Assembly (NCBI RefSeq): GCF_900116385.1
Contig: NZ_FPCI01000001.1
Span: 992,001-1,056,000, forward strand
Origin: Pseudoxanthomonas sp. YR558
GTDB taxonomy: Bacteria; Pseudomonadota; Gammaproteobacteria; Xanthomonadales; Xanthomonadaceae
DNA: 64,000 nt
Direction of reading: 5' to 3'
Positions 11,899-23,988 of the stretch are shown here, in pieces (position 1 is the stretch's first letter; every line of letters starts with the position of its first letter). The notes beneath the pieces are model-generated. The model searched no databases and was not told the DNA's origin. It saw nothing but the letters and a program-made list of their open reading frames with translations. Position numbers and translations under genes: made by a program.

Positions 11899-11901
11899 GG
11901 A

Positions 11902-13657
<1,756 letters not shown>

Positions 13658-13661
<4 letters not shown>

Positions 13662-14491
13662 ACCGTGGACTCCAGAAACCCGTTCTTCTTAGTGATCGAA
13701 TCCAGCGCCAGCAACGTTTCCAGCAGCGCTTCCATCTTGTCCAGCGGCCACGCGTTCGGGCCATCGGACAGGGCCTTGGCGGGATCCGGATGCGTTTCGG
13801 CAAACAAGCCGGCCACGCCGACCGCAACGGCCGCACGCGCCAGCACCGGCACGAACTCACGCTGGCCGCCCGAACTGCTGCCCTGCCCGCCCGGCAACTG
13901 CACCGAATGCGTCGCATCGAACACCACCGGGCAACCGGTATCGCGCATGACGCTCAGCGAACGCATGTCGCTGACCAGGTTGTTGTAGCCAAAGGACGCG
14001 CCGCGCTCGCAGACCATGATGTCCTGGTTGCCCGTGGACTTGGCCTTGTCGACGACCGGCTTCATGTCCCACGGCGAGAGGAACTGGCCCTTCTTAATGT
14101 TGACCGGCTTGCCGGCCGAACAGACCTTCCTGATGAAGTCCGTCTGCCGCACCAGGAACGCCGGCGTCTGCAGCACGTCGACGACGGCGGCGACTTCGTC
14201 CATCGGCGTGTATTCGTGCACATCGGTGAGGACCGGTACGCCGACCTGCTTCTTCACCGCGTCCAGCACCTTCAGGCCCTCTTCCATGCCCGGGCCGCGG
14301 AAGCTGGTGCCGGAGGTACGGTTGGCCTTGTCGAAGCTGGACTTGAAGATGAAGTTCATCCCCAGCTTGCCGGTGATTTCCTTCAGGCGGCCGGCGACGT
14401 CGATCTGCAGCTGCATCGACTCGATCACGCACGGGCCGGCGATCAGGAACAGGGGCTGGTCCAGGCCAACATCAAATCCACAGAGCTTCAT
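13658..14491 (-). CDS. kdsA: 3-deoxy-8-phosphooctulonate synthase (KDO-8-P synthase)
   Basis: The enzyme condenses phosphoenolpyruvate with arabinose 5-phosphate for the lipopolysaccharide inner core. It has 277 residues. The N-terminus [22 protein letters not shown] and the C-terminal [15 protein letters not shown] are family signatures. GGAG stands seven bases before the ATG. A 7-bp hairpin GGCGCCG/CGGCGCC (14511-14528) lies in the short gap after pyrG. Its stop overlaps the TTG-start gene by four bases. Confidence 0.98.
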
Positions 14492-14540
14492 TCACCACTC
14501 CTTCGTTGCAGGCGCCGCGAGCGGCGCCGGTGCAGGACAG

Positions 14541-16327
<1,787 letters not shown>

Positions 16328-16339
16328 GAGCGGAAGCCG

Positions 16340-16591
16340 TCAGGGCTTGCGCTCTTCCTCTTCTTCGCCGGCTTTCTTCTGCTGGCCTTCGGCGGCCTTG
16401 CGCTTGGCGGCGGCCTCGTTGGCCGCGCGGCGACGCGCCTTGGCCTCCGGATCGGAAGGGTCACTGGTCTGGGACTGGTCCTGCTTCGGCTTGTCGGCGT
16501 CAGCGCCCGCCTTGGACTGGGCGAACGCATGGACGGCGAACAGCGTGCCGGCGACAGCGGCGGAGAGCAGCAACAGGTTGCGCGACTTCAT
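16340..16591 (-). CDS. Small secreted, highly charged protein
   Basis: This 83-residue protein has a signal peptide (residues 1-24, ending VHAFA) and a mature region made almost entirely of Lys, Asp, Glu, Ala and Gln (for example EAKARRRAANEAAAKRKAAE), ending EEEEERKP. It is likely disordered or a single charged helix. GAGGAG lies nine bases upstream of the ATG. It precedes pyrG in the same direction but is separated from it by two hairpins. No family is recognised. Confidence 0.7.
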   Translation of the reverse strand: MKSRNLLLLSAAVAGTLFAVHAFAQSKAGADADKPKQDQSQTSDPSDPEAKARRRAANEAAAKRKAAEGQQKKAGEEEEERKP

Positions 16592-16755
16592 GGCAGAGGC
16601 TCCTCGTGGATGGCGGAAATCTGGGGGCGCCGGACGGCAATCCCAAGGGCATCCCTGTCCACGCGCGCAGTTTCAGCCTGTGCGACTGAACATGGCAAAA
16701 ATCCGGGTCAGGCGGCACACTGCCGCACCCCTCCAGCCCCGACAGAGGAAGTCGA

Positions 16756-17472
16756 ATGCGTTTCCCGCTCCGCCTGCTCGCCGCCCCTTTGGCCGCCTTC
16801 GTTCTGGCGTTCCCCGCGACAACGTGGGCGCAACGCGTCCCGCTTCCACCGAAGGATATCCGGCTGGATCAATTGGCACGGGATACCCAGCGCACCGACA
16901 TCGGCGACGACACTCTGGAGCTGGTATGGCTGATCCCGCAACGATACTGGGAAGCCTCGGCAGCCCAGCAGCCCAGCCTGTCCGACGAGGACCGCAAGCA
17001 GTTCCTGGCCCAGCTGGACGGCTACCTCCTGTTCGCCACGGTGCGCGGCAAGGTCGGGATTGCGGGCATCGACCAGTTCGCCAGTGCGGAGGCTGTGCGC
17101 GATGGCCTGCGGATCGTCGACGCCGCCGGCACGTCGCATGTACCCCTCGCGCCTGAGCAGGTTCCCGCGCACCTGAAGAATCTGCTGTCGGTGCTGCGCC
17201 CGGTGATGGCGAACATGATCGGTCCGATGGGCGACAACATGCATTTCGTCGTGTTCGCCTCGCGCGATGCGAAAGGCAGGCCGGTGTTCGACCCCTTGTC
17301 CGAAGGACGTATGCAGGTGATTACCAGCCGGCGCGCGTACCCGTTCCGCACGCCGCTGGGCAGCGTCCTGCCCCCGCGCCTGGACGCTTCCACGGGCGAG
17401 AGCTTCCCCGGCGACTATCACTACAATCCCTATACCGGCGGCGCCCTGAAGGACGCTGCCCAGCCTCGCTGA
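16756..17472 (+). CDS. Secreted protein of unknown function
   Basis: This 238-residue protein has a signal peptide MRFPLRLLAAPLAAFVLAFP ending near TTWA (residue 25). The mature part contains RLDQLARDTQRTDIGDDTLELVWLIP and a conserved-looking GDNMHFVVFASRD segment; it ends with a GDYHYNPYTGGALKD motif. GAGGAA precedes the ATG by six bases. It ends 15 bases before parE and is probably cotranscribed with it. I cannot place it in a named family; it has no Cys and no evident catalytic motif. Confidence 0.75.
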   Translation: MRFPLRLLAAPLAAFVLAFPATTWAQRVPLPPKDIRLDQLARDTQRTDIGDDTLELVWLIPQRYWEASAAQQPSLSDEDRKQFLAQLDGYLLFATVRGKVGIAGIDQFASAEAVRDGLRIVDAAGTSHVPLAPEQVPAHLKNLLSVLRPVMANMIGPMGDNMHFVVFASRDAKGRPVFDPLSEGRMQVITSRRAYPFRTPLGSVLPPRLDASTGESFPGDYHYNPYTGGALKDAAQPR

Positions 17473-17487
17473 GAACCCGTAGAACCC

Positions 17488-19377
17488 ATGAGCAGCCGCT
17501 ACAACGCCGCCGATATCGAAGTCCTGTCCGGCCTGGACCCCGTCAAGCGCCGGCCGGGTATGTACACCGACACCGCGCGCCCCAACCATCTGGCGCAGGA
17601 AGTCATCGACAACGCTGTGGACGAAGCGTTGGCCGGCCATGCCGGCAGCATCGAGGTCGCCCTCTTCAAGGACGGCAGCTGCGAAGTATCCGACGACGGC
17701 CGCGGCATGCCCGTGGACATTCACCCGGAGGAGAAGATCCCCGGCGTCGAACTGATCCTCACCCGCCTGCATGCCGGCGGCAAGTTCAGCAACAAGAACT
17801 ACACCTTCTCCGGCGGCCTGCACGGCGTGGGCGTGAGCGTAGTGAACGCGCTGTCGACGCTGGTGGAAGTGCACATCAAGCGTGAGGGCAGCGAACACCG
17901 CATCACCTTCCGCAACGGCGACCGTGCCTCGCCGCTGGAAGTGGTGGGCAGCGTCGGCAAGAAGAACACCGGCACCCGCGTGCGCTTCTGGGCCGATCCG
18001 AAATACTTCGACACGCCGAAGTTCAACGTGCGGGCGCTGCGCCACCTGTTGCGCGCCAAGGCCGTGTTGTGCCCCGGCCTGAACGTTACCTTGTTCGACG
18101 AAGCCACCGGCGAGCGCGACACCTGGCATTACGAAGACGGCCTGCGCGATTATCTGAAGGGCGAGATGACCGGCCGCGAGCTGCTGCCTCCGGACATCTT
18201 CGTCGGCCAGTTGAAGAAGGATAGCGAGGTTGTGGATTGGGCCGTGGCCTGGGTGCCCGAGGGCGAGCTGGTGCAGGAAAGCTACGTCAACCTGATTCCG
18301 ACGGCGCAGCATGGCACCCACGTCAACGGCCTGCGCAGCGGCTTCACCGACGCGCTGCGCGAGTTCTGCGACTTCCGCAACCTGTTGCCGCGCGGCGTGA
18401 AGCTCGCGCCGGAAGACGTGTGGGACCGCGTGGCGTTCGTGCTGTCGTTGAAGATGACCGATCCGCAATTCAGCGGACAGACCAAGGAGCGCCTGTCGTC
18501 GCGCCAGGCCGCCGGTTTCATCGAAGGCGCCGCGCACGATGCTTTCAGCCTGTGGTTGAACCAGCACGTGGACCTGGGCGAGAAGATCGCGCAGATCGCC
18601 ATCGAGCGCGCCAGCGCGCGCCTCAAAACCGAAAAGCAGGTCGTCCGCAAGAAGGTCACCCAAGGCCCTGCCCTGCCCGGCAAGCTGGCCGACTGCATCA
18701 GCCAGGATCTCTCGCGCACGGAACTGTTCCTGGTGGAAGGCGACTCGGCCGGCGGCTCGGCCAAGCAGGCGCGCGACAAGGATTTTCAGGCGATCCTGCC
18801 GCTGCGCGGCAAGATCCTGAACACCTGGGAAGTCGCGTCCGGCAGCGTGCTCGCGTCGCAGGAAGTGCATGACTTGGCCGTGGCGATCGGGTGCGACCCC
18901 GGCAAGGACGACATCAGCGGGCTGCGCTACGGCAAGGTCGTGATTCTGGCGGACGCGGACTCCGACGGGCTGCACATCGCCACGCTGCTGAGCGCGCTGT
19001 TCCTGCGCCACTTCCCCGCCCTGGTCGCGGCCGGCCATGTCTTCGTCGCGATGCCGCCGCTGTTCCGCGTCGACGTGGGCAAGCAGGTGTTCTACGCGCT
19101 GGACGAAGAAGAGAAGCGATTGCTGCTGGAAAAGATCGAGCGCGAGAAGATCCGCGGCGCGGTCAACGTCACCCGCTTCAAGGGCCTGGGTGAAATGAAC
19201 CCCTCGCAGTTGCGCGAGTCCACCATCCATCCGGACACGCGCCGCCTGGTGCAGCTGACCGTGGACGACGACCTGCAGACGCGCGGTCTGATGGACATGC
19301 TGCTGGCGAAGAAGCGTTCGGGTGATCGCAAGACGTGGCTTGAGACCAAGGGCGACCTGGCTTCGCTGGAAGCCTGA
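17488..19377 (+). CDS. parE: DNA topoisomerase IV subunit B
   Basis: This is the ATPase subunit of topoisomerase IV, which decatenates sister chromosomes together with ParC. It has 629 residues. The GHKL ATPase motifs are EVIDNAVDEALAGH (residues 38-51), DDGRGMP (69-75) and GGLHGVGVSVVNALS. The TOPRIM motifs EGDSAGGSAKQARD (about 416) and DADSDGLH (about 489) are intact. The C-terminus KKRSGDRKTWLETKGDLASL is duplicated in degenerate form 112 bases downstream. Confidence 0.98.
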   Translation: MSSRYNAADIEVLSGLDPVKRRPGMYTDTARPNHLAQEVIDNAVDEALAGHAGSIEVALFKDGSCEVSDDGRGMPVDIHPEEKIPGVELILTRLHAGGKFSNKNYTFSGGLHGVGVSVVNALSTLVEVHIKREGSEHRITFRNGDRASPLEVVGSVGKKNTGTRVRFWADPKYFDTPKFNVRALRHLLRAKAVLCPGLNVTLFDEATGERDTWHYEDGLRDYLKGEMTGRELLPPDIFVGQLKKDSEVVDWAVAWVPEGELVQESYVNLIPTAQHGTHVNGLRSGFTDALREFCDFRNLLPRGVKLAPEDVWDRVAFVLSLKMTDPQFSGQTKERLSSRQAAGFIEGAAHDAFSLWLNQHVDLGEKIAQIAIERASARLKTEKQVVRKKVTQGPALPGKLADCISQDLSRTELFLVEGDSAGGSAKQARDKDFQAILPLRGKILNTWEVASGSVLASQEVHDLAVAIGCDPGKDDISGLRYGKVVILADADSDGLHIATLLSALFLRHFPALVAAGHVFVAMPPLFRVDVGKQVFYALDEEEKRLLLEKIEREKIRGAVNVTRFKGLGEMNPSQLRESTIHPDTRRLVQLTVDDDLQTRGLMDMLLAKKRSGDRKTWLETKGDLASLEA

Positions 19378-19398
19378 TTCCGGCCCTTCGTTGCATGG

Positions 19399-19414
19399 GG
19401 CCGTTGCGACGGCC
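19399..19414 (+). terminator. Hairpin downstream of parE
   Basis: A perfect 6-bp stem, GGCCGT/ACGGCC with a TGCG loop, lies 22 bases after the parE stop. Only a weak T-rich tail (TCGTTAT) follows, so it may be an inefficient terminator. Confidence 0.45.
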
Positions 19415-19453
19415 TCGTTATCCTGCAGTAAGTGCTATCGCGGGGCGCGGCTG

Positions 19454-19489
19454 GAGACCAAGGGCGACCTGGCTTCATTGAAAGCCTGA
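19454..19489 (+). pseudogene. Degenerate duplicate of the parE 3' end
   Basis: A 23-base stretch starting GAGACCAAGGGCGACCTGGC is identical to bases 19342-19364 inside parE. The copy continues with a diverged five-base patch, then AAGCCTGA, which includes the in-frame stop. The offset between copies is exactly 112 bases. A GCCGTTGCG hairpin region also recurs after each copy (19401 and about 19511). It has no start codon and codes only for the last residues (ETKGDLAS..A stop), so it is a remnant, not a gene. Confidence 0.75.
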
Positions 19490-19564
19490 CCGGGCCTTTG
19501 GAGCGCGCCGTGCCGTTGCGGCGCGCCCTGCCTCCGGTCTTACTGCTGGCGCGCTTTGCAGTGC

Positions 19565-20923
19565 TTACCAAGCATCGGCGCGGATGTTCGCGACCAGCGT
19601 ATCCAGCGCTTCGGGAAATGCCGCGACATCCGGCAATCGGATCCGGTAGACGAGACGACCGTCCGCGGCTTCCTCGCGTGTCCATCTCGCTGCTTCGGCG
19701 CCCTCGGCTATCTCTACGCGCAGGATCGTGGCCGCTTCTTCCGGCATCTGGTCCGCGGACGCCTCGCTGACGACCGTCATCGCGCGCACCCGCATCCGTT
19801 CGCGTAGCGCACGCTGTAGCTGGCCCGCCACGTCGCGCCCCTGGGAGGTGACGAGGACCAGGTGCTGCAGCAACACATCCGGGTTGCGGCGAGCGTCCGG
19901 TAACGCCCGATCGAACGCGGCAGCCCATCCGGCCATCAGCGCATCGTCCATGGGCGCGTTGGCGTCCAGGCGCGCATAGACGGCAGGTGCAATGGCGCGT
20001 GCGTAAGCATCGATGACGGCATCGTCGTACCAGGGCGCTCTGTCATCGTGGCCCGCCATGCGCCGATAGGCCCATCCATTGCCCACCGCCGTCGCCAGGG
20101 CTTCGTTGAGCCAGGCTTCGGCGTAGCGCCGGTTAGGCGACGGCGCATCGCGGAAGGCGGCGCGGATGCGCTCCACCTCAGGGAGCGGCTGGCGACCGAA
20201 CAGGACATGGGCCACTTCGTGCACCACGACGCTCGCGTAGCCCGTGTAGTCGCGGCTGTCCACCGGCATGAAGCTGCGCACCACGTACCCATTCACCGTC
20301 GCGCTGAACGAACCTCCCCCCGCCGGAACGGGCGACAGGCCGATGGTCCAAGGCACGTCGGCGGCACCCGGCAAACCGTAGAACCTCGCGGCCGCGGCAA
20401 GCAACGTGTCCACCCTGTGCTCCTGCAGATGGCCGCGCATGCCATCCGCCATCGCGGACGCCTGGCCTCCCAGGCCACCTTCCACCTTTTCGACATACCA
20501 GGGTTCTACGGCTGCCAGCGCGTCCAGGACGATCTTCTGCTCTTCCGGCCCATAGTCGCCAGCGATGCGCTGCTGAAACGTCTTGAGGTCGGGGGAGAGA
20601 ACGGCTTCATCCTGGAGCCTCCACCAGGGCGACGACCACCGGCCGTAACCGCGCGGCCGCTCTTCCGATGAGCGAAAGTCCCTCCACCTGTCCATCCCGC
20701 AGAAGCGGTGCAGGCGATCCGCATCGGCGGCGCTCGGCGGCGCCATGTCTGCAAGCACCTTCTGCAGGGCAGGCGATCCCTCGTCGCCTCCGCAGTAGGA
20801 CAGCGCCAGATCGAGCAGGCCTTGCAGCCTGTTGATCCGGACATCCAATGAGGCCTGCGCTACCGAAGGGCCCGCGGCGAGCATCAGCGAAAGGAATACC
20901 AGCACAACAGCGCAACGGATCAT
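19565..20923 (-). CDS. Secreted zinc-metallopeptidase-like protein (HEXXH)
   Basis: This 452-residue protein has a signal peptide (residues 1-22, ending SVAQA). A HEVAH motif at 235-239 is preceded by YASVVV and followed about 40 residues later by RRYAEAWLNEALATAVGNGW. The latter resembles the downstream Glu helix (NExxA) of gluzincin metallopeptidases. The N-terminal third is helical with no known motif. The start at 20923 is chosen because it begins the signal peptide. It is convergent with parE and diverges from the carboxylate-amine ligase. The substrate is unknown. Confidence 0.78.
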   Translation of the reverse strand: MIRCAVVLVFLSLMLAAGPSVAQASLDVRINRLQGLLDLALSYCGGDEGSPALQKVLADMAPPSAADADRLHRFCGMDRWRDFRSSEERPRGYGRWSSPWWRLQDEAVLSPDLKTFQQRIAGDYGPEEQKIVLDALAAVEPWYVEKVEGGLGGQASAMADGMRGHLQEHRVDTLLAAAARFYGLPGAADVPWTIGLSPVPAGGGSFSATVNGYVVRSFMPVDSRDYTGYASVVVHEVAHVLFGRQPLPEVERIRAAFRDAPSPNRRYAEAWLNEALATAVGNGWAYRRMAGHDDRAPWYDDAVIDAYARAIAPAVYARLDANAPMDDALMAGWAAAFDRALPDARRNPDVLLQHLVLVTSQGRDVAGQLQRALRERMRVRAMTVVSEASADQMPEEAATILRVEIAEGAEAARWTREEAADGRLVYRIRLPDVAAFPEALDTLVANIRADAW

Positions 20924-21029
20924 CGAACGCCCGATCGGAGTGAATGACGTACAGGAGATGCAGGGATCGTGCAAAGGGTCGCAGCGCCGTTGAACATCAC
21001 GTTCACTGTGCCGGTGCGATAACCCCGGC

Positions 21030-22172
21030 ATGGCATCGACATCCGGACCCGACCTTCACGCCTATACATTCGGTCTCGAGGAAGAATATTTCCTCGTACG
21101 CCGCAATGGTCGCCGGCTGCGGCACATGCCACGGCGGTTCTTCACCGAATGCCGCGCAACATTGGGCGAGCGTTTCGGCAGCGAGATGCTGCAGACCCAG
21201 GTCGAGGTCCAGACCGGCGTGCACGACGACACGGATGCCGCCGAAGCCGACCTGCGCTCGCTGCGCCGCAGCGTAGGCGATATCGCGCACCGACACGGAC
21301 TCGGCATCCTCTCGGCGGGCACCCACCCTTCGGCACAATGGCGCGGGCAACGCAGCACGGACAAACCCCACTACGACAAGGTGATGGGCGAACTGCAGAT
21401 GCTCGGCCAACGCAACCTGCTGTGCGGCCTGCACGTGCACGTGCAACCGGCCGATCCCGCGGATCGCGTCGCGCTGATGGCACGCATGCAGCCTTTCCTG
21501 CCGCTGCTGCTCGCCCTCAGCACCTCGTCGCCCTTCTGGATGGGCCACGCCACCGGCTTGATGGGTTATCGGCAGACGGCTTACCAGGAGATCCCGCGCA
21601 CGGGATTGCCGCCGCTGTTCCGCGACCAGGCCGAATACGATCACTATGTCCAGCGCATGACCGATGGTCGCGCTATCCAGGATGCAAGCTTCCTCTGGTG
21701 GGCGCTGCGACCGTCGCTCGCCTTCCCCACCCTGGAACTGCGTGTCACCGACGCCTGCACCGATCTGTGCGATGCGTTGGCCATCGCGCAGCTCTATCGC
21801 TGCCTGGTACGGCATCTCGATCGCAGGCCAGAACTGTACGCAGACCTGCATACCGGCGACCAGGCGATCGTCGCGGAGAATCTGTGGCGCGCGCAGCGTT
21901 ACGGATTCGATGCCGGCCTGATCGACCTGGGCAGCCGCCGCCTCGTGTCGGTGCGCGAGATGCTGGAGAACACCCTGGGAGCACTGGACGGAGACATCCG
22001 CGCACTGGGCTGCATGCGCCAGGTCGAACGCGTCTGGCAGATCCTCGAGGACGGCACCAGCGCACACGGGCAACTGCAGCGCTACCGAGAGCGACGCGAC
22101 GCAGGCGACAGCCACGCGGAAGCGCTGTCCCACGTGGTGCAATGGCTGGCGGACGCCAGTGCCATCGCCTAG
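21030..22172 (+). CDS. YbdK-family carboxylate-amine ligase (GCS2 type)
   Basis: This 380-residue ATP-dependent ligase belongs to the glutamate-cysteine ligase type 2 superfamily. FGLEEEYFLV near the N-terminus is the GCS2 signature. LCGLHVHVQ, LALSTSSPFWMG and LELRVTDACTDLCDALAIA follow at the usual spacing. E. coli YbdK has weak glutamate-cysteine ligase activity, but the physiological product is not settled. The gene stands alone between a divergent peptidase and a convergent transporter. Confidence 0.9.
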   Translation: MASTSGPDLHAYTFGLEEEYFLVRRNGRRLRHMPRRFFTECRATLGERFGSEMLQTQVEVQTGVHDDTDAAEADLRSLRRSVGDIAHRHGLGILSAGTHPSAQWRGQRSTDKPHYDKVMGELQMLGQRNLLCGLHVHVQPADPADRVALMARMQPFLPLLLALSTSSPFWMGHATGLMGYRQTAYQEIPRTGLPPLFRDQAEYDHYVQRMTDGRAIQDASFLWWALRPSLAFPTLELRVTDACTDLCDALAIAQLYRCLVRHLDRRPELYADLHTGDQAIVAENLWRAQRYGFDAGLIDLGSRRLVSVREMLENTLGALDGDIRALGCMRQVERVWQILEDGTSAHGQLQRYRERRDAGDSHAEALSHVVQWLADASAIA

Positions 22173-22182
22173 GCGCGCTTGA

Positions 22183-23166
22183 TCAGCGGGCGACCGTCTT
22201 CTGCTGGGATACGACGAACACGCCTGCCATCACCAGCACGGTGCCGGCGACCTGCCACGGCCCCATGGGTTCGCCCAACAGCAACAGGCTCAGGATGATG
22301 GTCGAGACCGGCCCGATCATCCCCACCTGCGCGGCCAGCGCAGACCCGATGCGCGCAACCGCCATCATCACCGCCAACACCGGCAGCACGGTACACAAGG
22401 TGCCGTTCACCAGCGAAAGCGCGTAGACCTCCCACGGTAGCGCCAGCGCTTCCATCGGCCGTAGTACGACGAACTGCAGCAGGCACAGTACGCTCGCCAC
22501 GCTGCTCGCATAAGCCGTCAGGCGCACCGCACCCACGCGCTGCACCAGTTCGCCGCTGCCCACCAGATAAAGCGCATACGCTAGCGCGCTGCCGAACACC
22601 AGCACGCTACCCAGCGCGATGTTGGCGCCGCCCACCTGCAGGTCATGGCCGAAAGCGAGCGCCACGCCGAGGTAACTCACGAGCAGCGCGACGGCCTGGC
22701 GCCGCGAGATGCGCCGGCCGAACGCCAGCCAGCCGATCAGCGCTACCAGGGTCGGGGTGAGGTAGAGGATCAGCCGTTCCAGCGTGGCGGTGATGTACGC
22801 CAACCCGGCAAAATCCAGGAAGCTGGCGAGGTAGTAGCCGAGGAATCCGAGCAGCAGGATCCGCCCGCGATCTGCCGGACTCAGCGGTGAACTACGTCGT
22901 GCAGCCCACGCGCCCATCGCGAGGAAGAACGGGAATGCCACCAGCATCCGCAGCGCCAGCAGCGTGACCGCATCGGTGCCGTAGCGATAGCCGAGCTTGA
23001 CGATGATGGCCTTGCCCGAGAACGCGATGGCGCCCATCGCCGCGAGCATCAGCCCGGAACGGCTCACGGCATGCAAGGCCGGATGCGCCGGTGGCGCATC
23101 GACCGCCTCGGCCGGCGCCACGTCCAGCGGCTGCGCCAGCTCGTCCTCCGCGCCGGGACGGGTCAT
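22183..23166 (-). CDS. EamA/DMT-superfamily transporter
   Basis: This is a 327-residue inner-membrane protein with ten predicted helices made of two EamA repeats, preceded by a roughly 35-residue Ala/Pro/Glu-rich cytoplasmic tail. The C-terminal repeat has the typical AALAAQVGMIGPVSTIILSL and LLLGEPMGPWQVAGTVLV segments. Such proteins usually export amino acids or metabolites; the substrate is not predictable. It starts 10 bases after the hutG stop and is probably cotranscribed with it. Confidence 0.88.
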   Translation of the reverse strand: MTRPGAEDELAQPLDVAPAEAVDAPPAHPALHAVSRSGLMLAAMGAIAFSGKAIIVKLGYRYGTDAVTLLALRMLVAFPFFLAMGAWAARRSSPLSPADRGRILLLGFLGYYLASFLDFAGLAYITATLERLILYLTPTLVALIGWLAFGRRISRRQAVALLVSYLGVALAFGHDLQVGGANIALGSVLVFGSALAYALYLVGSGELVQRVGAVRLTAYASSVASVLCLLQFVVLRPMEALALPWEVYALSLVNGTLCTVLPVLAVMMAVARIGSALAAQVGMIGPVSTIILSLLLLGEPMGPWQVAGTVLVMAGVFVVSQQKTVAR

Positions 23167-23176
23167 CGGCGCGCGA

Positions 23177-23953
23177 TCATGCCAGCGTGCATTCCAGCAG
23201 CCGCCGGATCAGCGACTGGGTGCGACCGGCGCGTTCGGGCAGGTAGGCGAAGCTGTCCTCGTCCATGTAGTTCAGCTGCGCCAGTTCCAGTTGGACGGCT
23301 TGCACCTGCTGCGCCGGATCGGCGTAATGCCGGGTGATGTAGCCACCGCGGAACCGGCCGTTGACCACGAAGCTGTAGTCCGACTGCGACGCTAGGATGC
23401 CTTCGAGCGCCTGCTGCAAGGCGGGTGAACAGCTCGCCCCCGCCGCCGTGCCGAGGTTGAAATCCGGCAGCCGTCCTTCGAACAGGAACGGCACTTCGCT
23501 GCGGATGGAGTGGCCTTCCCACAACACCACGCGACCATGCGCCTCGCGGATGCGGGCGAGTTCCTGCTGCAACGCCTGGTGGTAGGGCCGCCAGTAGGTG
23601 TCGACGCGCGCGGCGATGTCGTCCGGCGTGGGCGCCTGGTCCGGCAGGTACACGGGGTCGCCGCTGAAGCGCACGAGGGGACACAAACCGGTGGTGTTCT
23701 GCCCGGGATACAGCGAGACATCGTCTTCCGGGCGGTTGAGGTCGACCACGTAGCGCGAGTACGCCGGCACGATGATCGATGCGCCCAACGAGCGCGCAAA
23801 GTCGTACAGCTCGGCGACATGCCAGTCGGTGTCCGGCACGCGTCGCGCTTCCGGTGTCAGGCGTGCGGCGATGTCATCGGGAACGCGCGTCCCGTTGTGC
23901 GGCAGGCTGATGAACAGCGGCGCAGTGCCCTGGTGCAGCATGTAGGTGTCCAT
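23177..23953 (-). CDS. hutG: N-formylglutamate deformylase
   Basis: The enzyme hydrolyses N-formyl-L-glutamate to glutamate and formate, the last step of one histidine degradation route. It has 258 residues. FISLPHNGTRVP near the N-terminus, the DTDWHVAELYDFA segment, LYPGQNTTGLCP and LWEGHSIRSEVPFLF are features of the N-formylglutamate amidohydrolase family. No other hut gene is in the window, so it is an orphan copy here. It forms a probable two-gene unit with the downstream EamA transporter. Confidence 0.9.
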   Translation of the reverse strand: MDTYMLHQGTAPLFISLPHNGTRVPDDIAARLTPEARRVPDTDWHVAELYDFARSLGASIIVPAYSRYVVDLNRPEDDVSLYPGQNTTGLCPLVRFSGDPVYLPDQAPTPDDIAARVDTYWRPYHQALQQELARIREAHGRVVLWEGHSIRSEVPFLFEGRLPDFNLGTAAGASCSPALQQALEGILASQSDYSFVVNGRFRGGYITRHYADPAQQVQAVQLELAQLNYMDEDSFAYLPERAGRTQSLIRRLLECTLA

Positions 23954-23988
23954 GGCGCCATTGTATCGCCGCGCCCCACGCCGTGGAT

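Noticed and set aside
16708..19230. 840-codon minus-strand frame opposite parE
   Set aside because: It is a shadow of parE and the preceding gene, with no recognisable motif.
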